Origin: a virus
Length of the DNA stretch: 64,000 nt
IMG/VR virus record: IMGVR_UViG_3300009103_000014
Location: 1-64,000 of that record
Direction: 5' to 3' (one strand)
Below are positions 48,142-57,069 of the stretch, in pieces. A program made the translations under genes and the position numbers. The notes beneath the pieces are model-generated. The model saw only the letters and a list, made by a program, of their open reading frames with translations. It ran no database searches and had not been told where the DNA came from. Numbering within the stretch: position 1 is the stretch's first letter; each line of letters opens with the position of its first letter.

Positions 48142-49573
48142 ACTCTAATTTACTCCTTCTTGTAACTCCCCATCCAAATAAAATAATTATAGCTAATACT
48201 AATATTAAGAAGATTGGTCTAGTAAGTAAACTATCTACTGTATAAAGTTTAGTTAGCTGTATTGTTAATGCTTCAACTCTATCAGCTAGAATAAATGCCA
48301 TTAACAAAGCAGGTCTACTAAACTTGTATTTCTTTGCTAGTACTCCTAACAAAGAACAAATACCAAGTATAGCATAATCTTCCCAACCACCTGTATATTG
48401 AACACAGGCCCAAACTATAAAAACTATTAGTACTGGGAAATAATATTTATAAGGAACGTAGGTGATGAGGGCTATATAACGGTTGAACAAAATACATACT
48501 ATTCCAACAATTACAGTTGCCCACATAAACCCAAATGTTAAACTGTCAAAAAATCTTGTATCACTAGCAAGATCAGGAACACCTAATTCAAAACCCAAAT
48601 ACATAAACAACGCCATTAACACCGCGGCAAAACTTGCCCCAGGAATTCCAAATAATACTGTTGGAATCATTGATGTTGCTTTTTGAGAATTATTAGCACC
48701 TTCAGGTCCTATAACTCCTCTAATATTTCCATTACCAAATTCTTCATTAGGATTTGATGCTACTGTTGAACCATATGCCATCCAATCTGCCATAGCACCG
48801 CCTATACCTGGAAGGAATCCTATAAAGGCTCCAATGGCTCCACCTCGTAAGGCATCCCATTTATATTTCCAAACTGCTTTAATACCTTCCCAAGTTTGTT
48901 TACTATGTGTATGGTCTCTTATTTTTGCTATTGATTTACCTTTCCGCCAGCCATCTAAAATTTCTGGGAAGGCAAACAAACCAGCAACAAATGGTAAAAG
49001 TTGAATACTATCTGCTAGATAATCCCAACCAAATGTAAACCTATCAACGTTAGTAGCTGGGTCTACTCCTATAAGTCCTATAAAAATTCCTACAGCGATT
49101 GCTATTAAACTTCTAAACCAAAATCTATTACTAACAAATCCTACACAGGCTAAACTTAACATTATAAAAGCCCAGAGTTCTGGTATTCCAAGATACATTA
49201 TAAGTTTCGCATACCATGGTAATAAAGCAAAAGTAAGTGTACCCCATAATAAACCGTTTATTGTTGATGTTGTAATTGCTGAAGTTAAGGCGTATGTGGC
49301 TTTACCTTGTTTTGCTAAAGGATAACCATCTACCATTGTAGCCGCGGCTGAATTGGCTCCTGGTATCCCTAATAATATTCCGCTGTATGTGTCGCCTGTT
49401 GTACTGGCGGCTACTACAGCCATACAAAATATTACGCCTAAATAAGGATCAAATCCAAAATAACCTATAAAGCCAAACAAAGCTACAAGTCCTGTTGTAG
49501 CTCCAGCCGCCGGTATTAATCCTATGATTAATCCGTAAAATGTTCCTGCTAATAATGTTAATATGGCATCCAT
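48134..49573 (-). CDS. tctA: Tripartite tricarboxylate transporter large permease TctA
   Basis: A 479-residue polytopic inner-membrane protein with about 12 helices. It carries TctA signatures: an N-terminal LIIGLIPAAGATTG loop, TTGDTYSGILLGIPGANSAAATMVDGYPLAKQGKA (read as separate blocks: ILLGIPG, ATMVDGYPLA), and the repeat-related FIGFLPGIGG, with SMIPTVLFGIPGASFA. It would couple proton or sodium influx to uptake of carboxylates delivered by TctC. Full length for the family, no frameshift. Phage-borne transporter genes of this class are rare. Confidence 0.92.
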   Translation of the reverse strand: MDAILTLLAGTFYGLIIGLIPAAGATTGLVALFGFIGYFGFDPYLGVIFCMAVVAASTTGDTYSGILLGIPGANSAAATMVDGYPLAKQGKATYALTSAITTSTINGLLWGTLTFALLPWYAKLIMYLGIPELWAFIMLSLACVGFVSNRFWFRSLIAIAVGIFIGLIGVDPATNVDRFTFGWDYLADSIQLLPFVAGLFAFPEILDGWRKGKSIAKIRDHTHSKQTWEGIKAVWKYKWDALRGGAIGAFIGFLPGIGGAMADWMAYGSTVASNPNEEFGNGNIRGVIGPEGANNSQKATSMIPTVLFGIPGASFAAVLMALFMYLGFELGVPDLASDTRFFDSLTFGFMWATVIVGIVCILFNRYIALITYVPYKYYFPVLIVFIVWACVQYTGGWEDYAILGICSLLGVLAKKYKFSRPALLMAFILADRVEALTIQLTKLYTVDSLLTRPIFLILVLAIIILFGWGVTRRSKLEYA

Positions 49574-49642
49574 GTGAATTCTTTATGTTAATACGTTACT
49601 ATTAATTATTTAGAAAATGTATGCCCTTGATTATTACTGAGC

Positions 49643-50131
49643 CTATTCTTCTTTTTGATGTTTTCCTAGTATCTCAATAATTTCCCAACTACCATCAGCA
49701 TAATGATGTATTTGAGCATCAACCAGATCACACATAAATTGTAAACTCTCGCCTTCTATTTTATAAGTGATGCCATTGATTTCTATAGAATCAGTTGAGG
49801 CTTGTTTGTTGCGCCATTTCTTTTCAACTTCTCTTTTAGTTTTTAAACAATCACTCATGCTGTCAGCACCTTTGTGATCTACTAATGTTCCATCAGCAAA
49901 TACACATACGGCAAAAACAACTTCTGGATCTGGTGCTGTTGATTGCTCTAGTTTTTCTTCATGCTTGTGATCATGAAAAATACCTATAACATGATCATGG
50001 TCTTGACTTGATTCGTGAGTATGGTTTGGATCTTCTATACATACTCCGTGGCCTTCTTCGCCACAGCCTGTACAAGCGGCATATACGTTAAATGTAAACA
50101 ATAGCGTAAATAAAAATATTAAATATCTCAT
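49643..50131 (-). CDS. Exported His/Cys-rich protein
   Basis: A 162-residue protein with signal peptide (MRYLIFLFTLLFTFNVYA) and then ACTGCGEEGHGVCIEDPNH..., with HESSQDHDHVIG and FHDHKHEE, a probable metal-binding region. The C-terminal part has SMSDCLKTKREVEKK...QFMCDLVD, a Cys motif shared with the 103-residue gene at 51200-51511. Probably periplasmic; metal (zinc or copper) binding is inferred. SD AGGAGA. Confidence 0.75.
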   Translation of the reverse strand: MRYLIFLFTLLFTFNVYAACTGCGEEGHGVCIEDPNHTHESSQDHDHVIGIFHDHKHEEKLEQSTAPDPEVVFAVCVFADGTLVDHKGADSMSDCLKTKREVEKKWRNKQASTDSIEINGITYKIEGESLQFMCDLVDAQIHHYADGSWEIIEILGKHQKEE

Positions 50132-50140
50132 TTTGTTCTC

Positions 50141-51190
50141 CTATCTAAAAGGTGGAACATATAATATACCACCATTGTTCCATAAATTATTTAATCCTCT
50201 GTCTATAGCAAGAGGTGTGTTTGGTCCTACGTTTCTTTCGTAAGATTCTCCGTAGTTTCCTACTTGTTTAATAATATTATATCCAAATTTCATTCCAAGT
50301 CCTAACATAGGACCCATATACCCATCTTCACCTAAAAGTCTTAAAACTTCTTTTGATTTAGATGTTAACATTTCGTCAACGTTGTCAGATGTGATTCCTA
50401 ATTCTTCAGCACTAATCATAGCAAACATACTCCATCTAACTATATCTTCCCATTCTTGATCACCTTGTCTTACAAGTGGACCTAAAGGTTCTTTAGATAT
50501 AATTTCTGGTAACACAACCCAATCGCTTGGATTATCTGCTCCAGCTCTTGCTGATGCTAACCCAGAAGCGTCTGTTGTAAATACATCACATTCGCCAGCA
50601 AATAATTTTGCCTTAGCGTCTTTATTACCTTCAACTGGTATTTCTTTATATTGCATACCATTCTCTGTGAAGTAATCATTTAAGTTTAGTTCTGACGTTG
50701 TTTCTTTTGTAATACAAACAAAAGCACCGTTTAATTGTGTAGCACTTGTAATCTCTAATGACGCTGGCACCATAAAGCCTTGACCATCATAAAAATTAAC
50801 ACCAGCAAATTCAAACATTAAATTAACATCTCTGCTAATTGTCCATGTAGTATTTCTTGCTAGTAAATCAATCTCTCTAGATGCTAATGTAGGAAATCTC
50901 TGAGCGGCATTTAAACCAACATATTCTGTTTTAGTAGCATCTCCAAATATTGCGGCCGCAACTGCTCTACACATATCAACATCTAAACCACTCCAATTAC
51001 CTTCTTCATCTTGAGCAGAAAAACCAGGTAGTCCTGCGTTAACTCCGCAGATAACATATCCTCGTTCTTTTACAGTTTTTAATAAGCTAATTTGTTCTGG
51101 TTGGTATACTTGTATTTTATCTGGTGTGCTACATCCTATTAGTAAACTACTTAATAATAATGTAGCAATAGTCATTAATAATTTTTTCAT
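50141..51190 (-). CDS. aapJ: AapJ-like amino-acid ABC transporter substrate-binding lipoprotein
   Basis: A 349-residue solute-binding protein closely matching AapJ/YhdW general L-amino-acid binding proteins: LKTVKERGYVICGVNAGLPGF, GNWSGLDVDMCRAVAAAIFG, RFPTLASREIDLLARNTTWT, FYDGQGFMVP, DVFTTDASGLASAR, LPEIISKEPLGP and a C-terminal YVPPFR. The signal carries a lipobox (LLIGCS), so it should be membrane-anchored, whereas most AapJ are soluble. No permease or ATPase genes are in the window; it would have to work with the host AapQMP. Confidence 0.93.
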   Translation of the reverse strand: MKKLLMTIATLLLSSLLIGCSTPDKIQVYQPEQISLLKTVKERGYVICGVNAGLPGFSAQDEEGNWSGLDVDMCRAVAAAIFGDATKTEYVGLNAAQRFPTLASREIDLLARNTTWTISRDVNLMFEFAGVNFYDGQGFMVPASLEITSATQLNGAFVCITKETTSELNLNDYFTENGMQYKEIPVEGNKDAKAKLFAGECDVFTTDASGLASARAGADNPSDWVVLPEIISKEPLGPLVRQGDQEWEDIVRWSMFAMISAEELGITSDNVDEMLTSKSKEVLRLLGEDGYMGPMLGLGMKFGYNIIKQVGNYGESYERNVGPNTPLAIDRGLNNLWNNGGILYVPPFR

Positions 51191-51199
51191 TGATACTTC

Positions 51200-51511
51200 C
51201 TATGGCTTTGTTAATACTTTTAATCCGGACTTTTCCTGTTTTTTCTTAGTTGTTAATGACGTAGCGTTTGTACCACCTAATTTTAAACTACCAGAAGTAT
51301 CTGGCATTTTATTATGAATAGTAACTATATTACCGTCGGCATCTAGTTCTGCCATTGATGGTCCACAAATTGCTTTTCGACCATCTTTTGCTTTTGTTAT
51401 TTCTCTTTTGTCTTTCATACATTCCATTAAACTGTCATAAGGAACAAAATGACTCGATGTATTACTTACAATAAACATAGTAATAATTGTTACGAGTGTT
51501 GTTGCTGTCAT
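51200..51511 (-). CDS. Small exported or membrane-anchored Cys-motif protein
   Basis: A 103-residue protein: N-terminal hydrophobic segment (TTLVTIITMFIVSNTSSHF), then SLMECMKDKREITKAK and AICGPSM, the C-x-K-x-KRE...C arrangement also found in 49643-50131, then a hydrophilic Lys/Ser/Thr tail. Likely periplasmic. Similar short Cys-pair domains occur in marine phages. SD AGGATAAG. Function unknown. Confidence 0.7.
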   Translation of the reverse strand: MTATTLVTIITMFIVSNTSSHFVPYDSLMECMKDKREITKAKDGRKAICGPSMAELDADGNIVTIHNKMPDTSGSLKLGGTNATSLTTKKKQEKSGLKVLTKP

Positions 51512-51520
51512 TTTCTTATC

Positions 51521-51985
51521 CTAGTTGTTGGAACTAACGTGACCGTTACCTTCTCTAATTTTGTCTTTTAATTTTTCTATATCTTGTAAGACTTTTTCCA
51601 TGTCAGTTTGTAACCTCTCGATATTTACTTTATTATTCATCATACCTTCGAGTTGTTTTTGTATAGACTCTACTTGTCCGCTCAAAAATTCAATCAACAT
51701 GAATTGCTCACTATCAGCCGGTGGAGAACCTAAATCTCCCCTTGGCCATTTTATTCTAAATTCATTATTTTGGGCTATATCGCCTTTTACTAAACTTTCA
51801 ACAGCACCATCGATTCTTTCTACTTCAGATTTAATATCTTCTTGTATTAGAATAATTTGTGTTTCAGATTTGTTTAGTCTTTCAACTATACCAAAATATG
51901 CCCACACACCTAATCCTACAGCAATGACTATAGAAATTAAATTCCGCATTGGCATCGCTACAGATGTGTCGCTCGATACTTTCAT
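51521..51985 (-). CDS. Membrane-anchored coiled-coil protein
   Basis: A 154-residue protein: one N-terminal transmembrane helix (MRNLISIVIAVGLGVWAYFGI, residues about 14-32), then a coiled coil, a conserved-looking NNEFRIKWPRGDLGSPPADSEQF block, and a second coiled coil. The topology (N-in, coiled coils in the periplasm) and the block are ones I associate with conserved marine T4-like phage proteins near terminase. SD GAGAGGAAG. May be a lysis or superinfection-related spanning protein; not established. Confidence 0.7.
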   Translation of the reverse strand: MKVSSDTSVAMPMRNLISIVIAVGLGVWAYFGIVERLNKSETQIILIQEDIKSEVERIDGAVESLVKGDIAQNNEFRIKWPRGDLGSPPADSEQFMLIEFLSGQVESIQKQLEGMMNNKVNIERLQTDMEKVLQDIEKLKDKIREGNGHVSSNN

Positions 51986-52002
51986 TACTACTTCCTCTCG
52001 AA

Positions 52003-54222
52003 TTAACTGTTTCTTTTATGTATTGACCTCGGTGTTGTTTGATGTTCACTAGTTTTAGGTCTTAATGCTTTATTAGATGACATAACACCTGCTAACTTTT
52101 TCATATGATTTAAAGATTCATCTGTGTCTTCTTCATCTTCTAATTCATCTTCTACTTTATCAGCAAGTTCATCCGCCATTGCTTTTTTAAGAACTTCTTC
52201 TGGGTTTTTTGATTCATTAATATCTACACCAAAAGGAGCATCACCAAAGAAATCTTCTAGTCTGCTTTGAACAATGTATCTAACGTCAAGTACATCTCCG
52301 CCATCTTCTGCTTCACCTAGGCTATCTAATAACTCATCATCAAATACAAAACCAGTTACCATGTTAGTTGTTTCTTCGCCTGGTGGACGAGGTTTAGACA
52401 TAAACTCTTTGTATCTCGCTACAGCGTCTTCATGTTCGCCTTCTGGTTGACCATCATATTTCATTAGTCCGCCAATCATAGTGCCTTCAGCAACTTTTTT
52501 TGCTTCAATTTCTTCAACTGCCGCCTCTGCCTCAATTGGTAATTCTTTTGTTTCACCAACAACGCCTACCATTTTATTTAAAATTTCATTATGTGGTTCT
52601 TCAAAGCCAGCCTTCGCGGCTTTTTTCAACCAAGCTATAATTGTAGGACGGGTATCTTCTTGTTCGCCTTGGTCTTTCCCAACAGCATATAGATCATCAA
52701 ATAATTGATCATCACCAAATATTTCACCAATTTCATCTGTTGCGGCTTGACCTTCTTCACCTGCGAAAACAGGTGTTGACATAATTTCTTTAAACCTTGC
52801 TACGTCTTGATCACTTGATGGTAAATGCCATGTTCCTTCTTTTACAACTGAATCTGTCCATTTTTGAAATTCATCAACAGGTTCTTTAAGTTTAAATTTA
52901 GGATCGAAGTCTTGTACTTCTACATCACCTTTAAGCCATTTACTAGCAACTGCTGTCATTAATTTAGCATCATGCTTATTTTCAAAACTATCATCTAAAT
53001 TAAAAATAGCTCTTGCTAAATCATCATTTTTTGTACGAACTGATATTGTAGTTAAAATTCTTCTTACTAAAGCCTGTAAAGGATTCTCAGCATGATCTAA
53101 ACCTTGTGAATCGTTTGGCTTTTTAAACTTATTAGCTTTAACAAAGGCAAGTTGCTTTTTAATTAAAGCATCTTCTTCTTCATTAGGCGTAACAACAATT
53201 TTTTCTTTGCCTTGAATTATATCATGTAATGGTCCCATATCTTCTTGTACTTTCTTTCTTGCTTTAAGTACTGTAGGTAATAAACTTTCTAATTCTGTTT
53301 GATCAACATTTCTTACTAACTTACCTTTTAATTCATTAATGTCTGATTCATCATATGTTGATTCTGTTGGTTTAAAGTTTTCAGCATACAATCTATATCC
53401 TTTTGGTCTACTAAGAGTTGTTATTGTTTCTCGTAAACCTTGATAACGTTTTTTAGCATCTAAAATAATATTAGCAGAATCTTCATCAACAAACCCGTCA
53501 GCACGGTTTAATTTGCGAACAAACTGTTTTAGCTCACGCATCTCTTTTATACATTCAATAATGTGTGTTCCTAATTCATCATGTGGATTGCCTCCAGCGT
53601 TGATGTGTCTTGCCATTGCTCTAGCACCTGGTAAGTACCTGTAAGGAAATTTAAATCTTTCTTTTGAACTATTTTCAATAAAGATTGCTTGTATTTGTCT
53701 ACTTCTAGAACCCATTTTATCTTCATCTACTGCGGTTCTATGTTTTACTATAATTTTTGCTGATTCAACTGTTTGGTAACTTGTTTTAGTTGATCCCCAT
53801 AATTTGCTGACTGATTCCATGGTTATCTCATCCGTTGTGTATTGAGAACTATTTTTAGTAATAGCCTCATAATCTCGTTTATCTAACTGATTTTTACCAA
53901 TGTTTCTTACATCAAAATTCATCATATTTCTTTTAGCAAATTGTCTCATTTCTTTTAAAAATTTAAACCAACTATTTTGTATTGAGTCGGGTAAATCACC
54001 ACTTAAACTTTCAGCAAAATAAATTGTAAAATTAGCTGGGTCAATAATACTAATTGTTACAGGTCCGTACTTTTGTCCCTCGACAATGTAGTTAAAGTCA
54101 AATAATCTAGCTTGTTCTGACTCTAATACAGCACCTGCTGAACTATCAGCTATGTTTACTTCGCCGAATTTACTGGCTAAATTTTGATATAATGTATCAG
54201 CAATCTTATTAATCAGTTCCAT
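52003..54222 (-). CDS. Large conserved virion-associated protein
   Basis: A 739-residue protein (MELINKIADTLYQNLASKFGEVN start) conserved in T4-like marine phages downstream of terminase; largely alpha-helical with an acidic C-terminal third containing repeated EED-type patches and repeats of a [R/K]-[F/Y]-KE-[I/F]-MS-x-P unit (residues about 485-500 and 600-620). No enzyme motif. A late-type ATAAATA lies so close that its predicted start site is the A of the ATG; no clear SD. Probably a structural or packaging-associated protein. Confidence 0.75.
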   Translation of the reverse strand: MELINKIADTLYQNLASKFGEVNIADSSAGAVLESEQARLFDFNYIVEGQKYGPVTISIIDPANFTIYFAESLSGDLPDSIQNSWFKFLKEMRQFAKRNMMNFDVRNIGKNQLDKRDYEAITKNSSQYTTDEITMESVSKLWGSTKTSYQTVESAKIIVKHRTAVDEDKMGSRSRQIQAIFIENSSKERFKFPYRYLPGARAMARHINAGGNPHDELGTHIIECIKEMRELKQFVRKLNRADGFVDEDSANIILDAKKRYQGLRETITTLSRPKGYRLYAENFKPTESTYDESDINELKGKLVRNVDQTELESLLPTVLKARKKVQEDMGPLHDIIQGKEKIVVTPNEEEDALIKKQLAFVKANKFKKPNDSQGLDHAENPLQALVRRILTTISVRTKNDDLARAIFNLDDSFENKHDAKLMTAVASKWLKGDVEVQDFDPKFKLKEPVDEFQKWTDSVVKEGTWHLPSSDQDVARFKEIMSTPVFAGEEGQAATDEIGEIFGDDQLFDDLYAVGKDQGEQEDTRPTIIAWLKKAAKAGFEEPHNEILNKMVGVVGETKELPIEAEAAVEEIEAKKVAEGTMIGGLMKYDGQPEGEHEDAVARYKEFMSKPRPPGEETTNMVTGFVFDDELLDSLGEAEDGGDVLDVRYIVQSRLEDFFGDAPFGVDINESKNPEEVLKKAMADELADKVEDELEDEEDTDESLNHMKKLAGVMSSNKALRPKTSEHQTTPRSIHKRNS

Positions 54223-54227
54223 ATTTT

Positions 54228-54234
54228 TATTTAT
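54228..54234 (-). promoter_or_regulatory. Late promoter element abutting the 739-residue gene
   Basis: ATAAATA on the minus strand, six bases before the ATG; with T4 spacing the transcript would begin at 54222, the start codon itself. Confidence 0.4.
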
Positions 54235-54237
54235 CCA

Positions 54238-55809
54238 TTATATAACTACAAAAGGCATTGGCTCAATAAAGTCATCTTCACTTGATCTCATATCTTTTTG
54301 TATACTAGGGTCGTATGTTCCTAAAAATACAGCAATTCTCAAAGCCAAAACAAGAGCCATAACTAAATCGTCATGTTCTCCTGGCTTACTTTGGTAGCTA
54401 TTACCACTCGCTACAAATGTTTTTAACTGTGATATAAGAGGTTTACTATGAACTACTAGCTTTTGATTTTCTACTAGTTCTTTTAACTTGGCACAAGAAG
54501 CCAATTTACTTTTATGTGTTGTATTAAATCCTTTTCTAAAGCGTCTAACGTGACCGCTTCTAGCAGGTTCACTCATAAAATATCCATGGATTGCTTCTTC
54601 GCCTACTTCTGCTATAGAAACTAGGGCCGCCTCTCCTAGCGTATTGTTTTCTACGCTGTAATAGATATTATTATTATCATTTGTAATGCCATAGATATAT
54701 TTTGTAATCTGTTTTAAAATAGTTATTTGTTCTTGTATTGTTGTTTTATTATGTTGCCATTCAGCACATTGTTTCATACCTGGTAATTCAAATACTTGAA
54801 TAGCACTATAGTCACCACCTGTACCTAAACTTGGATCTAATCCAAGCACATACGTCATTCCTTTTCTAGGTTTATGATACCAACGTACTTGTCCTTGTTT
54901 ATATAAAGGTTCATGTCCTTCTAAACTTGCTAATATAATTGGGTTGATTAGCGTCTCGTCAAATATGATAGGCTCACATTCGTGTTCACGTTTGAACCTT
55001 TCAATTCCTATTCTTCCTCGCTCATCTTCAGCCCATTTTTTATCTCTATCAGGATGTTCATCCCATAAAGCCTTAAAGGCATGGAACCCGTTAACACCAA
55101 CTTCATTAGCATTACCAAAGTTATCTAAAATTTTATTTGCTTCAGTCCATAATAACCAAAACTGGTCTTCGTCTGAATTTGGTGTAGAAGTAATAATCGC
55201 TTTACCACCTGTTGCTAGTGTAGGTGAAATAGAAGTCCAAAATTCTGTTGCTATGTTATTTCGCACAAAGGCAAACTCATCACAATATAATAATGTAATG
55301 GACATACCTCTTCCTGTATTTTCTGTAGTCGCTTGTGATACAATTCTACTACCGTTCTCAAATTCAATTGATCCTCTATTGTAATTTGTAACACCTGCCC
55401 TAATATAATCAGGACAAAGTTCATATCCATATCTAATACGTTGCATAATTTCTTGGGCGCCAGCGTATTTGTGTGCCGCAATTAATATTACACTATCGGG
55501 AATAAACATAGCATACCATAATAAGTATCCAGCCGCTGTTGTAGTTTTACCCATTTGGCGACTTAACAAGTTTATACTAAATCTATTTTTATGGTAACTA
55601 TCTGTTAATAATTCTTGGAATGGGTACGGTTTATATAACAACTTTCCATCAACAGGATGTTGTATATGGAAATAATTTTCAAGAAAATGCTTTGGACCAC
55701 CAACAGGGTCGGCACAAGCCACAAAACTGTCAATTTGTTCTTTAGTAAACTGTTGACCTTTGTTAGCTTTTTTAACTAAAACACCATCTAAAGTTTTATT
55801 ACTGCTCAT
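54238..55809 (-). CDS. 17: Terminase large subunit gp17
   Basis: A 523-residue packaging motor: ATPase with Walker A-like SRQMGKTT (83-90), LLYCDEFAF (Walker B), SPNSDEDQF-type coupling region, and a C-terminal RNaseH-like nuclease with LGLDPSLGTGGDYSAI (first catalytic Asp) and DLVMALVLAL. It cuts concatemers and fills procapsids with gp16. No SD is seen; GTAAATA (55816-55822), a late-promoter variant, sits just upstream so the transcript could start at or one base before the ATG. Confidence 0.96.
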   Translation of the reverse strand: MSSNKTLDGVLVKKANKGQQFTKEQIDSFVACADPVGGPKHFLENYFHIQHPVDGKLLYKPYPFQELLTDSYHKNRFSINLLSRQMGKTTTAAGYLLWYAMFIPDSVILIAAHKYAGAQEIMQRIRYGYELCPDYIRAGVTNYNRGSIEFENGSRIVSQATTENTGRGMSITLLYCDEFAFVRNNIATEFWTSISPTLATGGKAIITSTPNSDEDQFWLLWTEANKILDNFGNANEVGVNGFHAFKALWDEHPDRDKKWAEDERGRIGIERFKREHECEPIIFDETLINPIILASLEGHEPLYKQGQVRWYHKPRKGMTYVLGLDPSLGTGGDYSAIQVFELPGMKQCAEWQHNKTTIQEQITILKQITKYIYGITNDNNNIYYSVENNTLGEAALVSIAEVGEEAIHGYFMSEPARSGHVRRFRKGFNTTHKSKLASCAKLKELVENQKLVVHSKPLISQLKTFVASGNSYQSKPGEHDDLVMALVLALRIAVFLGTYDPSIQKDMRSSEDDFIEPMPFVVI

Positions 55810-55832
55810 ATACTGTATTTACTCAAAAAAAA

Positions 55833-55854
55833 GCCAGCTATATTACAAGCTGGC
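55833..55854 (-). terminator. Intrinsic terminator upstream of gene 17
   Basis: 7-bp perfect stem GCCAGCT/AGCTGGC, 8-base loop and eight T on the minus strand. Separates gene 17 from the preceding acidic-protein unit. Confidence 0.9.
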
Positions 55855-55889
55855 CATTTTTTTATCTTATTATATGCTTTAAAAAGCTA

Positions 55890-56489
55890 TTATTCCATAT
55901 CGTCGTATGATTTCTTTAATTTCATAACTATTCTGTTATGACCATCATTACCTACTGTTGGCATAGCTTTTGGTCTATTAATTCCACCTGATAATTTGTT
56001 TAATTGTGTATCAGCATCAGCATATTGCTCATCTGGTGAGTTAGAATATTCGTCAACTGGTTCAGCACCATCTTGTGGCTGATTAATATCAGCATCTGTA
56101 ACAGGTTTTAGTCCTGCTAAATTTAGAAGTGTTGATAAAGTAGTTGTATCCATAGAAACCATTTCAGGTTGTTCTGTTACTTCTTCTTCAGCTACTTCTT
56201 CTTCAGCAACTGGTTTGTCTTTAACGACAGCAATAACAGGTGTTTCTTCTACTTTAACTATATCTTCAGAAACTTCTTCTTTAGTTTCTTCAACTGCTTC
56301 TTCTTTTGCTTCATCAGTAGTTTCATCAGCTTCTTCGACTGCTGAGTCATTGTCTGTTTCTTCTACTTCTTTAATTGTTTTTTTAAATTCTGATTCTTCT
56401 TTTGCTTCGTTTTTAGCGTACTCTTCTTCCTGAATTTCTCTAAAAAGACCAGCAACTTTATGTAAATCAATTAATTTATTGTCTTCCAT
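55890..56489 (-). CDS. Highly acidic, disordered virion-region protein
   Basis: A 199-residue protein. Residues 20-110 are almost entirely Glu/Asp/Val/Ala/Thr/Lys with short EE-repeats, then a short ordered-looking segment (TTTLSTLLNLAGLKPV) and a basic C-terminal helix (IVMKLKKSYDDME). Strong negative charge suggests an internal head, scaffold-like or DNA-mimicking role; unverified. SD GGGAGA; late operon with gp16 and gp4, closed by the terminator. Confidence 0.75.
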   Translation of the reverse strand: MEDNKLIDLHKVAGLFREIQEEEYAKNEAKEESEFKKTIKEVEETDNDSAVEEADETTDEAKEEAVEETKEEVSEDIVKVEETPVIAVVKDKPVAEEEVAEEEVTEQPEMVSMDTTTLSTLLNLAGLKPVTDADINQPQDGAEPVDEYSNSPDEQYADADTQLNKLSGGINRPKAMPTVGNDGHNRIVMKLKKSYDDME

Positions 56490-56491
56490 AA

Positions 56492-57046
56492 TTATCTCCC
56501 TGCCACCGGTGATTTTGTACCTTGTGGCAAATCACTAGTTGTTTTAGCTTTTTCTGTTGTACCGCCAGCAATTTCAATTTCAGGTGTTTCTTTTACATTA
56601 TTTAATTCTCTAATGAAACCTAATTTTGCTTCTGCTGGTGCTTCACCCGAAGCGTAATCGTTTCCAAGTTTTGTTTCATATTCTTGTCCTTGTGTTGCTA
56701 CTGCTTCTTCTCTAGCAATTTCTTCCGGGTGTTCGCTATTAATAACAACAACTTGGTTTCCAGGAATTCCTGCTAAATTTACTAAATCAGCATGAACAAC
56801 TTGAGGTGTACTTGGATATGTTAATGTAATTTCAAAAATTGTTACCTTGCTATTGCGAAGGTTTTGAAAGTCCATTGGGTGTTCTTGAATTGGCGTTACT
56901 TTAGGAGCCGTGATATCTTTAACATCATACTTGCCTAGAACCCTTTCAATTAGGTCCATCAAATCAGGTTCAGCTTCTATTGCCAGTTTAACCTTAAATT
57001 TATATTCTTTTATTGACTCTGTCAAGTATTCGTTAAATGACTTCAT
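56492..57046 (-). CDS. Conserved T4-like marine-phage structural-region protein
   Basis: A 184-residue protein starting MKSFNEYLTESIKEYKF. An N-terminal helix resembles the MKSF-x-[E/Q]-[Y/F]-L start of several marine T4-like virion proteins, followed by an alpha/beta domain (KVKLAIEAEPDLMDLIERVL...). ATG 57046 is chosen because GGAG lies six bases upstream; the ATG at 57058 lies inside that SD. Sits between gp16 and the acidic protein. Function unknown. Confidence 0.75.
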   Translation of the reverse strand: MKSFNEYLTESIKEYKFKVKLAIEAEPDLMDLIERVLGKYDVKDITAPKVTPIQEHPMDFQNLRNSKVTIFEITLTYPSTPQVVHADLVNLAGIPGNQVVVINSEHPEEIAREEAVATQGQEYETKLGNDYASGEAPAEAKLGFIRELNNVKETPEIEIAGGTTEKAKTTSDLPQGTKSPVAGR

Positions 57047-57069
57047 TTCAATCTCCATTTGTATTATAA

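Noticed and set aside
54944-55384. 146-codon plus-strand frame inside gene 17
   Set aside because: Antisense shadow of the terminase ATPase; no translation signals.
55890-56489. Glu-rich protein as possible anti-restriction DNA mimic
   Set aside because: Charge alone is not enough; its place in the packaging operon favours a head-related role.
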